Source of the DNA: Sclerotinia nivalis
Lineage: Eukaryota; Ascomycota; Leotiomycetes; Helotiales; Sclerotiniaceae
Direction of reading: 5' to 3'
Assembly (NCBI GenBank): GCA_029531795.1
Contig: JAPEIS010000009.1
Span: 2,046,001-2,110,000, forward strand
Length of the DNA: 64,000 nt
This document shows, in pieces, positions 1-8,557 of the stretch; within the stretch, counting starts at the first letter, position 1, and each line of letters begins with the position of its first letter. The notes under the pieces were generated by a model. The model searched no databases. It was not told the origin of the DNA and saw only the letters and a program-made list of their open reading frames with translations. The position numbers were made by a program, and so were the translations under genes.

Positions 1-299
1 TCTTTTTCTGATATACAGATATTACAGATTATACGTCGTAATCTTATCGTTGAAGAGTATATCAGATGTATATTTCATTAGTCGGCTGAATCAGATACTG
101 ATGAAAATTCTAATAATATTGGAAAGGATAGCCTATTAAAGATAAAGGTAAAGGAGCAGAAAAAGTATAAACATCAGATGGCAAAGGAAAATTAATGTAT
201 TAAAAAGGTTTTCAAAACAATAGATAAAGTGAGTGAGCGTTTTTAAATATCGGTATTCTAATAGAACGAATATGATTTTCTTTAATCTTTTTTGACTTT
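1..299. other. AT-rich tail of Gypsy D, no gene
   Basis: Stretch to the left of Gypsy A. The five bases ATAGT at 300-304 reappear at 14230-14234, so this segment was once continuous with the sequence from 14235 onward (Gypsy D). A short plus-strand open stretch rich in Lys/Glu ends near 195. I cannot assign it to a family. Confidence 0.5.
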
Positions 300-304
300 A
301 TAGT

Positions 305-681
305 TGTTACGCCGCTACAATCCTTTATCACTAAGAAGTGATCAAGGGACTTATAGAAAGGCCGTGGTGGTTTCTACTAAAGATCAAATAGGGACTTGGT
401 GGGAATGAAGATATAACGATTGTATTGTATGGTAACTATAGTGTTTAAACTAATGATTGTTCTTGAGTACGAAGCTCTACAATTAAGGGAATCCATCCTG
501 TTTATATAGACCTCCGTACTCGGGAGCTCTAGGAGCCTTCGAAACTCCAAAGCTTCAGGAGCGCTGGGAGCCTTCGAAACTCCAATGCTCCAGGAGCGCT
601 GGGAGCCTTCGAAATTCCAATGCTCCATCACATGATCCGATACTGATATGGCCTGTGCTCATTTGTTCATAATCGGTTATT
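305..681 (-). repeat. Gypsy A 3' LTR, first part (split by LINE)
   Basis: This aligns along its whole length with the right LTR (13832-14229). It stops at ATAATCGGTTATT, where a LINE begins; the LTR resumes at 7794. The right LTR is richer in A/T at the differing sites, mostly G-to-A and C-to-T, which is RIP-like. Confidence 0.9.
533..627. repeat. Tandem 35-bp repeat inside LTR A
   Basis: Three head-to-tail copies start at 533, 568 and 603, each opening with GAGCCTTCGAAA; the last is incomplete. The same array is present in mutated form in the right LTR (about 14062-14155) and, shortened, in A2 (about 28306-28370). It is therefore part of the LTR and not a local duplication. Confidence 0.85.
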
Positions 682-830
682 ACCTTCAACATTTTCGAAG
701 AATTGAATTTTTCGAAAAACGCGTTTATTATCGCTTTTTATTGATCAATCGATCGTTCTTATCATCTATAGGATTTAAAAACGAAACTTTTCAGCCCCGG
801 CAGGCGCTGTACGGACGCGTTTCCGCCACC

Positions 831-2324
831 ATGCCTCCCGCCCCCTCGACCCCCTCCCTCTCCCAAGCCCTCATTAATACAGTTAATACTGCTACTAATA
901 GAGCAAATGAAGGTCAACAGATTTTTAGCCCCATCGCTTCGCTATGGGACGACTATCTCAATACCGAAGCAGTTCGGGCTCTCCCTGCTCGACTTCGAAA
1001 ACCCTTGATTGCGCTATGTACCGATATCTTTCTTATAGCAAATAAGCACTTCGATGTGTTTATCAATGGATCTCATCCTCCTCGATCTACCAAACCTTCT
1101 ACCAAAATTTCTGTCAATCCCTTTGGCCCTGATGTACAAACCTCTCAACCAGTACTCGCGTCTAAAACCGTTAAACCTATAAAAGCCTTTGTTACAGTCC
1201 AATATCTCAAGGATTCTACCTATGCTCAAAAGGCTGCGACTCCTTTACCACCAATTATACAATTTACAAACCCAAAAACTGGGAACCGAACCGGATCTCA
1301 ACCCAAAACTCAATCTCAAATCTCACACAAAACTGATACTCGCCTTTTTGTTCGAATTGGACTCGACCATCCAGCTCGAAAAGCCGGTTCCTTCGCTGTA
1401 CTTAGTGCATTGAAAGGACAATTAGGAAACGATGCTAAACTTTTGAAAGAAGTCCAAGCAATAAATACTGGGTTCGCACTATGTACAAACTCTCTAGCGA
1501 ACTTAACAGCTTTAGAAAACCTTTCAAATATAATCGAAAAAGTATTCGAAACCTGCAAAATCGAACGACAACAATCATGGATTACCTATCGATTGAATTA
1601 CATTCCACGAACCGTCACAACTCTGGGAGACTCACAACAATTGATCATCATCCCAGTCGAATCGGAAACCATACTCGACGCTATCATCGATAATACAGGA
1701 CAACAAGCGATCCAAGCAATTGAATCTATACAAAGCAAAGAATCCGGATTGTATAATTCTACTTGGTTCTTGAGTTTTCCAGCTTTGCAACATACAGCCC
1801 TTCCCAAGAACCTTCGGATTCTAGGAACTACAATTAACATTTCCCAAATCGTCTTCAAACCCAAGATAATCCAATGTACTCGATGCTTTCAATGGCACAA
1901 TACTCGAGCTTGCTCTCGTCCAGAAAGATGCCGAATCTGTAGCACAACCGAACATACAGAAAAGAATCATTCAACCCGATGCAATACAACCCATGCTTGC
2001 CCAGCGAGGTGCCTACATTGTGGAGGCCCCCATCCTGCAGACGATCTACATTGCCCCCTTCGTCTTACTCACAAAGGCCCCAAAAGCAAATCGGAAAAAC
2101 AAGCTATTCAGAAAACCTCAAAAGAAGCTAGGGTTAGAGCTTGTGCTAATGCAAAATGCTCTCGAACCCCAAAAGCCGATTCCCCTATGGAAGAACCTAT
2201 TGCTCCTTCAACTCCAATCCGAACTCCTTCGATATTATCTTCATTGATACCACCCCCTTCTAATCTTTCTAATCGTTTTATAACATTAGAAGCTCCTCCT
2301 CTTCCAATTCCTTTTAATGTATAA
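831..2324 (+). CDS. LINE ORF1, gag-like zinc-knuckle RNA-binding protein
   Basis: A 497-residue protein is predicted from the ATG at 831, which sits in a strong context (GCCACCATGC). The frame is open upstream to 648, but the longer start lies partly in the LTR target and in low-quality leader sequence, so 831 is preferred. The N-terminal third is rich in Pro, Ser, Thr and Lys. The C-terminal third has a Cys/His cluster: a CX2CX3HX4C knuckle beginning CTRCFQWH, then CRICSTTEH, then CLHCGGPH with a last Cys. Tad1-clade ORF1 proteins coat the element RNA and accompany it to the nucleus; that role is inferred from family. The stop overlaps the ORF2 start (ATGTATAA, 2317-2324). The ORF is intact. 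Confidence 0.85.
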   Translation: MPPAPSTPSLSQALINTVNTATNRANEGQQIFSPIASLWDDYLNTEAVRALPARLRKPLIALCTDIFLIANKHFDVFINGSHPPRSTKPSTKISVNPFGPDVQTSQPVLASKTVKPIKAFVTVQYLKDSTYAQKAATPLPPIIQFTNPKTGNRTGSQPKTQSQISHKTDTRLFVRIGLDHPARKAGSFAVLSALKGQLGNDAKLLKEVQAINTGFALCTNSLANLTALENLSNIIEKVFETCKIERQQSWITYRLNYIPRTVTTLGDSQQLIIIPVESETILDAIIDNTGQQAIQAIESIQSKESGLYNSTWFLSFPALQHTALPKNLRILGTTINISQIVFKPKIIQCTRCFQWHNTRACSRPERCRICSTTEHTEKNHSTRCNTTHACPARCLHCGGPHPADDLHCPLRLTHKGPKSKSEKQAIQKTSKEARVRACANAKCSRTPKADSPMEEPIAPSTPIRTPSILSSLIPPPSNLSNRFITLEAPPLPIPFNV

Positions 2325-5300
2325 TCCTAGATTATCTTCTAAACCATTGACCATTTTACAAGCTAATGTAGCTAAAAACGCTACTTCACACGAATTAGCA
2401 CTTTCCTTAGCCAATGATTCTTGTATTGATATAATTCTGATTCAAGAACCTTATATATTCTCAGATATCTCACGCCGAATCACTAAATCTCATCCTGCTT
2501 ATGAAACTTTCACACCACTCGACAACTGGGAAACCCGGCCTCGTGTGATGTCTTATACCCGTAAAAATGCAGGTATTCGAGCTAGTCAGCTCCGGCCTGT
2601 ATCCTCCCGGGATTTATTATTTTTACAAATTCAATCTTTAACTGGTTCTATTCTTACAATCATTAATACTTATAATGCTCCTAGAGGTTGTACAAATGAG
2701 AACCAAGCAATACAAACTCTCTTTGATTTACCTTCGAATATTTTAAATTCTACATTTCTTGCAGGGGATCTAAACCTTCATCATTCGAGATGGAATCCCT
2801 TTTGCTCTTCACATTCAAATTCTGCAGAATCTTTTACAATCTGGCTAGATACAAATTCTTTCAATCTTCTTTCTACAATCGGTGAATCTACCCACAATTT
2901 GGGCAACGTTCTCGATCTAGCTTTTCTTTCAGGATCATATACAGCCAACACAACTTCTGCACCGCATTTGGATACAACTTCCGATCATCGATCCTTATTG
3001 ACAACTTTGAATTGGAATACAAGGTTTCAGGACCCGATCCAAAGACTCCGAATCAATACATTAGACAAAAAACTCTTCTCTACTTTATTAACAGAGAATC
3101 TATTGAATCTAGATCTACTAGCTTTGAACACAATTACAGATCTTGACAAATTAGCTTTAGATATCACTCAAGCTCTACAATCAGCATACACAGGATCAGC
3201 TCAAAGATCACTCGGTCGGAATACAGGCCAACCATGGTGGAACGAGGCTTGTAAAGCAGCTGTTCATAAAAATCGAATTGACAACTCATTAGAATCGAAA
3301 CGGAATCTTCGAAAGGTGGTTAAGAAAGCGAAAAGAGAATTCTGGATTTCCAAACTTGATTCAGTAAAGGAAATAAAAGACGTCTTTAAAATGACAAAAT
3401 GGCATCAATCAGCTGGAACATATCGAACTCCTCCTTTAGTAGATCCTTTAGATCATTCTCTTGCTACAACAATTCAAACTAAAAGAGATCTACTCATCAA
3501 TAATCTGCTAACCAATACAGCTGAAGTTAACGATATCCCATTTGATTCGCCTTCAACTTCCATTCGTTCAATTGCCTTTCCTGCTATCACAATTCAGGAT
3601 ATTCAAACTGCTATCCTTCGTACGGGTAATACAGCTCCAGGAATAGACGAGATCCCTACCAAGATCCTACAGTTAGCATGGCCACTGATCGAACCATATA
3701 TCTTACAACTCTTTCAAAAATGCCTCGAAATAGGTCACCATCCTAAATGCTTCCGATCAGCGATTGTAGCCATCGTTCCGAAACCGAACAAATCAGATCG
3801 CACAAGTCCTAGATCTTATAGACCAATAGCCCTGCTCTCAGTATTAGGAAAAGGTCTCGAACGTTTGATTGCAAAGAAGATGTCCTGGATTGCTATAACC
3901 CTCAAAGTACTAGCCAAGCAACAATTCGGAGCACTTCCCCTGCGTTCATCAGTCGATCTCACAACTTGCCTTACACATGATGTGGAAATGGCTTTGAATT
4001 CAGGTTCTAAAGCTACTTTATTAACTATGGATATCAAAGGTGCTTTTGATGCTGTTCTCCCAGGACGCTTAGTTCGTCGACTCAGAGAACAAGGATGGCC
4101 TGATAATCTAGTTCGATGGATTCAATCGTTCTCTACAAATCGATCAATTCGTATTCGGCTTGATGGCGAAACAGGGCCCAGTACTAGTATTGGATGTGGT
4201 TTGCCACAAGGCTCTCCAATTTCGCCTATCCTTTTCATGCTTTATATAGCTCCTTTGTTTTGGTTAGGCAATCCTATTCGAAGATTTGGATATGCAGACG
4301 ATATTGCATTAGTAGCTTTTTCTTCAAGTTTACAATCTAATTGTGATCAATTACGATCTGAAATGCTGGAGGCTCTGAATTGGGGCAAATCTGAAGGAAT
4401 CACTTTCGACCCTAAGAAGTCTGAACTGATTCACTTCTTCAGAGGCTCCAGGAAAGGTATCGAAAGCCCTATTATTCATACAGAAAATCTTTCAATAATG
4501 GAGAAACCAGGCCCATTGAGATGGTTGGGGGTTTACTTCGATAGGGAACTGAGTTTCAAACCTCATGTCCAGGTCCTTTCAACTAAGGCTCTCACAATTG
4601 CGAATGCAGTGCGTTCGCTTGGAAGGACAACCCGAGGCATCCCATCAATTTTGCTTCAAAGAGCGATTACAGCCTGTGTTCTGAAGAAATGCTACTTTGC
4701 AGCCGAAACCTGGTGGCCTGGCCGAACTAGGAAACGAGGCCTAAACCTCACAATCTCGAATCAAGTGGATGGACATTTGAAGCTTTTGAATAAGATTGTG
4801 CTAATTAGCGCTCGAGCAATCCTCCCCGTATTCCGTACAACTAACACTGCTGCCTTATACAAGGAATCAAATCTGATGCCCCCTGAAATAGAGCTCAATC
4901 TGATATCCCAAAGTTTCGCGGCCCGAACAGCTCGGCTTGACCCTAAACACCCCCTCCGAATCCGAACCAAAAACATCCTAGCTAAAGCTGGTATCAGAAC
5001 TGCCGAATCAAGGTTTTCAAGAATTATCCTAGCTCTTCCAAAAGCTGAATATATCAATCCAATTGCTCTTCCCCTTGGAGGAACAAAGAACCGCGTATTA
5101 TCACAGAAACCCGGATCGGTGGCCCTCTCGGTCGTTCGAAGGAACGAGCAGCTAAGGATTTCGAAAGGTTTATATCTACGATTCCAAAAAGTGATTTGCA
5201 AGTCTTCTCCGATGGTTCGAAAAGCGAAGCTCTGGATGGTGCTACAGGAGGTGGATCAGTGATTTATCAATACAATCTGCAAGTGGATCGACAGGCTTTC

Positions 5301-6101
5301 TCACTAGGCTGTAATGCTGAAGTCTTCGATGCCGAAGCAGCTGCAGCTTTGAAAGGTGCTCAAGCAGCAATACAGCTACCCTCAGCTAGGTTCGCTACAG
5401 ACCTCTGGGTTTTCTTGGATAACCTAGAGGTTGCTATGCGATTAGGCTCTCATTCCACTGGATCCTCTCAATCTGTATTTGAAGAATTCTGCGAACTAGC
5501 TACAGCTTGGCCTCTCAGGCCCCGCTTGCCACATACCCGCCCTGGTTCAATTCGAATCCGATGGGTTCCTGGGCATCTAAATATCCCCGGAAATGAAGCA
5601 GCGGACAAAGCAGCTAAAGAGGGAGCAGCACTCCCATCCCCACCTGATCCTATTTGCACTCTTGCCTCTTTGAAAAGGATCGCTAAATCGAATGCTAAAT
5701 TAGCAAGATCAAAGCTATGGACAATCACAGCACCATTAAGCTATAATGATCTTTTTATAATTTACAATAACAAATCGATTATGCTTTCTTTTGATCGAAC
5801 GATACTAGGATATATCCTAGCAGCCAGATCTCAACACGGCGATTTCGCAGCGTATCACGACCGCTTCAATCACGAAGATGCTTATATGCTATGCTCATGT
5901 GGGAAAAGAAAATCCCCTCTTCATTTTTACTTTTGTAAAATTGGAAATGCTCAAAAAACCCTTTCAAAGTTACCACCATCTGAAGCCATCCCCTATCTTT
6001 TGGGAAGTATGGAAGGAACAGCGAAACTAGCAGTTTGGCTCAAATCTACAAGGTTCTATCAGGATATATGTCCTCGATTCCCTATACAATTTATTGATTG
6101 A
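2317..6101 (+). pseudogene. LINE ORF2: endonuclease, reverse transcriptase, RNase H (one frameshift)
   Basis: The first frame (2317-5262, 981 aa) holds an AP-type endonuclease: QEPY near residue 43, GDLN near 150, SDHR near 222. It then holds a reverse transcriptase with AFD in the block near 4040-4060 and YADD at residues 659-662. The RNase H domain is in another frame (up to 6101): FSDGS, a Glu in FDAEAAAA, LDN, and a final Asp in GNEAADKAA. Behind it is a CSCG...H...C zinc motif typical of Tad elements. The protein reads continuously if the frame moves by one base near 5112-5122, consistent with a 1-bp deletion. A heptamer AAACCCG lies there but in the wrong register for programmed -1 slippage, so I call it a mutation. 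Everything needed for target-primed reverse transcription is otherwise present. Confidence 0.85.
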
Positions 6102-6533
6102 AGGATTGTTTTGATTTTTATTTTTATTTTTATTTTATGTTATTTTTTTTGATTTTCTTTGTATAAGGCGTTGGGTTTTGGTTCGGAAAGATTGAGTTTG
6201 TATAAACTTTAAAAAAAAAAAAAATCTTTATATTAACAAAACCATATTAAAAAGCTCGATTGCGATAACGAAGGAAAGGAGATCAGGAATCGAGGGATCT
6301 AACTGTATTGTGGAGGACAGCTGAAATATCTACCCAAGGGATTAACTCAATACGCAACGGCAATCATGTAAACCCTGCTGAAGCATTTAGCATATATAAT
6401 ACTAGTAAATTTAGATTAGCTAGTTAGAAACCCAGGGGCCTTCCTCCCCTGGCGTCCTTTGTCCCAATTGGGAATTTGAGGCCTGTGCTTCGCACAGAGC
6501 CTCGGACAAAAAATATCACACACACACACACAC
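6102..6533 (+). other. LINE 3' UTR with three hairpins and (CA)n tail
   Basis: After a T-rich stretch and an A14-type run near 6212 come three adjacent inverted repeats: CCAGGGG/CCCCTGG (6432-6452), the palindrome CCCAATTGGG (6463-6472), and a stem GAGGC-CTGTG paired with CACAG-A-GCCTC (6478-6503). The element ends in (CA)n and has no poly(A). The same three hairpins and tail recur in the truncated copy (7675-7777). LINEs that require a specific 3' end often bind such structures; this function is inferred. Confidence 0.7.
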
Positions 6534-6549
6534 ATAATCGGTTATTGTA

Positions 6550-7344
6550 GGCTGTAATGCTGAAGTCTTCGATGCCGAAGCAGCTGCAGCTTTGAAAGGT
6601 GCCCAAGCAGCAATACAGCTATCCTCAGCTAGGTTCGCTATAGACCTTTGGGTTTTCTTGGATAACCTAGAGGTTGCTATGCGATTAGGCTCTCATTCCA
6701 CTGGATCCTCTCAATCTGTATTTGAAGAATTCTGCGAACTAGCTACAGCTTGGCCTCTCAGGCCCCGCTTGCCACATACTCGCCCTGGCTCAATTCGAAT
6801 TCGATGGGTTCCTGGGCACCTAGATATCCCCGGAAACGAAGCAGCGGACAAAGCAGCTAAAGAGGGAGCAGCACTCCCATCCCCATCTGATCCTATCTGC
6901 ACTCTCGCCTCCTTGAAAAGAATCGCTAAAACGAATGCCAAATCAGCAAGAGCTAAATTATGGACAACCACAGCATCACAAAGCTACAATGATCTTTTTA
7001 TAACTTATAACAACAAATCGATTATGCTCTCTTTTGATCGAACGATACTAGGATATATTCTAGCAGCCAGATCTCAACACGGCGATTTCGCAGCGTATCA
7101 CGACCGCTTCAATCACGAAGATGCTTATATATTATGCTCATATGGGAAAAGAAAATCCCCTCTTCATTTTTACTTTTGTAAAATTGGAAATGCTCAAAAA
7201 ACCCTTTCAAAGTTATCACCATCTGAAGCCATCCCCTATCTTTTGGGAAGCATAGAAGGAGCAGCGAAACTAGCAGTTTGGCTCAAATCTACAAGGTTCT
7301 ATCAGGATATATATCCTCGATTCCCTATACAATTTATTGATTGA
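6550..7344 (+). pseudogene. LINE ORF2 C-terminal fragment
   Basis: An open frame from the truncation point to the ORF2 stop. It covers the second half of RNase H (LDN, then GNEAADKAA) and the terminal zinc motif. The motif has CSYG where the full copy has CSCG, a Cys-to-Tyr change that fits a G-to-A transition. It has no own start or reverse transcriptase and is dead on arrival. Confidence 0.85.
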
Positions 7345-7777
7345 AGGATTGCTTTGATTTTTATTTTTATTTTTATTTTATATTATTTTTGGATTTTCTT
7401 TGTATAAAGCGTTGGGTTTTGATTCGGAAAGATTGAGTTTGTATAAACTTTAAAAAAAAAAAAAAAAAAATCTTTATATTAACAAAATCATATTAAAAAG
7501 CTCGATTGCGATGACGAAGGAGAGGAGATCAGGAATCGAGGGATCTAACTGTATTGTGGAGGACAGCTGAAATATCTACCCAAGGGATTAACTCAATACG
7601 CAACAGCAATCATGTAAACCCTGCTGAAGCATTTAGCATATATAATACTAGTAAATTTAGATTAGCTAGTTAGAAACCCAGGGGCCTTCCTCCCCTGGCG
7701 TCCTTTGTCCCAATTGGGAATTTGAGGCCTGTGCTTCGTACAGAGCCTCGGACGAAAAATATCACACACACACACAC
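6550..7777 (+). mobile_element. 5'-truncated second copy of the same LINE
   Basis: It starts inside the RNase H coding part and runs to the same (CA)n end. It is bounded by identical 16-bp target copies ATAATCGGTTATTGTA at 6534-6549 and 7778-7793. The sequence is very close to the full copy, with scattered transitions. Since the full copy's right duplication coincides with this copy's left one, the truncated copy probably landed first and the full one then hit its left target repeat. Confidence 0.88.
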
Positions 7778-7793
7778 ATAATCGGTTATTGTA

Positions 7794-7811
7794 AGATCTG
7801 TGATCGTAATA
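7794..7811 (-). repeat. Gypsy A 3' LTR, second part
   Basis: The last bases of the left LTR after the LINE insertions (AGATCTGTGATCGTAATA), matching the end of the right LTR AGATCCGTGATCGTAACA. Just inside is a purine stretch on the minus strand (AATGAAGGATAG) in the position of a polypurine tract. Confidence 0.8.
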
Positions 7812-7995
7812 CTATCCTTCATTTAGGTTAAAGCTTGTTTCAAGTTTATAAAACGGAGCTGTATTCTTGAAGAAAAGTACAAAACTCTCTTTTCTTATTA
7901 TATCTTCCTTCAAAATTAAGAAATCCTCGTTTTCTGTTCGAAAATGTTCCGAACAAATTCTTCTTGTTCAATCTATCAATAATTGTAGAGTTGAA

Positions 7996-8511
7996 ATGTC
8001 TCCTTGTTCTTATTGTCGCGATGAAAAGCTTTGTTGTGTGAAAGATGTTAATAATCCTCAATGTTCTTATTGTTCCAAATGCGTTTTGGCTAGAATTCCC
8101 TATAATGCTGAATTTCCCTTGAAAGAAGATTGGAATCGAGAAATGCCTTGTGTTTCGGATTGGGTTTCTTTGGATAAACAAAAAAAGAAATTAGATCGTG
8201 AAAAGGAAGAAACGTTTGCTAAAATTCTACGTTTGTGTAAACAAAAGAAATTCCTATGCAATCGTAGAAAGCGAATGGTCGATCGTAGCCTTAAATATTT
8301 GGACGAACTGGATGCTTTAGAAGAGAAAGAACGGCTAACGAAAGAACAAATAGAAAGTGAAAGAGCGAACGAAAATGCTTCTGGCCCTAACGATGCTTCG
8401 TTCGATCTTTTGGAAGGCTTCGACCCTTTGTCTTTCTCGAATCCCTTGGATTCTTTTTGGGTAGATCCGGATATCGTTGATAGAACGCCTACAACTTCTC
8501 AGGGCAATTGA
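7996..8511 (+). CDS. Antisense Cys-rich coiled-coil protein carried by Gypsy A
   Basis: A 171-aa ORF on the strand opposite to gag-pol, between the integrase end and the 3' LTR. The ATG at 7996 is chosen because it directly precedes the conserved-looking cluster; the frame is open further upstream but has no ATG. Residues 4-29 form a cysteine cluster C-X2-C-X6-C-X8-C-X2-C-X2-C (CSYC...CSYCSKC) that resembles, but does not exactly match, a Zn2Cys6 cluster. Then comes a Trp (DWVSLD), a charged helical or coiled-coil segment (about residues 57-120, with LRLCKQKKFL and LDELDALEEKERL), and an acidic Phe/Pro-rich tail. Similar 'Cys cluster plus coiled coil' hypothetical proteins are familiar near retroelements in ascomycete genomes. 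I recall an antisense gene in Botrytis Boty-type elements but cannot verify identity. The frame has no stop although the element's own pol is full of them. Role unknown. Confidence 0.7.
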   Translation: MSPCSYCRDEKLCCVKDVNNPQCSYCSKCVLARIPYNAEFPLKEDWNREMPCVSDWVSLDKQKKKLDREKEETFAKILRLCKQKKFLCNRRKRMVDRSLKYLDELDALEEKERLTKEQIESERANENASGPNDASFDLLEGFDPLSFSNPLDSFWVDPDIVDRTPTTSQGN

Positions 8512-8557
8512 GGTTCTTCCTGGGTTCCCAAGTGTTTTCTGAATGTAAATAATCGAG

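Larger units (their letters stand above)
682..6533 (+). mobile_element. Tad1-like LINE, near full length
   Basis: Non-LTR retrotransposon of about 5.85 kb with a 149-bp 5' leader, ORF1 (zinc-knuckle protein), ORF2 (endonuclease, reverse transcriptase, RNase H, terminal zinc motif), a 430-bp 3' UTR and a (CA)n tail. It is flanked by ATAATCGGTTATT at 669-681 and again at 6534-6546, a target duplication of 13 bp. The target is the left LTR of Gypsy A. Only one lesion is evident, a frameshift near 5115, so the insertion is much younger than its host element. Confidence 0.9.

Noticed and set aside
533..627. CRISPR-like array
   Set aside because: The units are contiguous 35-bp tandem copies without spacers, and the genome is eukaryotic.
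377..631. 84-codon minus-strand ORF in LTR A, partly conserved in the right LTR (13952-14176)
   Set aside because: It follows from the 35-bp array, since 35 is not a multiple of three but the units happen to lack stops. No domain, and it lies wholly in LTR sequence.
5100..5130. Programmed -1 frameshift in LINE ORF2
   Set aside because: The heptamer AAACCCG is read AAA CCC G in the ORF2 frame, not A AAC CCG, so tandem slippage is not supported.
6592..7344. Independent RNase H gene
   Set aside because: It is the 3' part of a truncated LINE, with LINE UTR, tail and target duplications.
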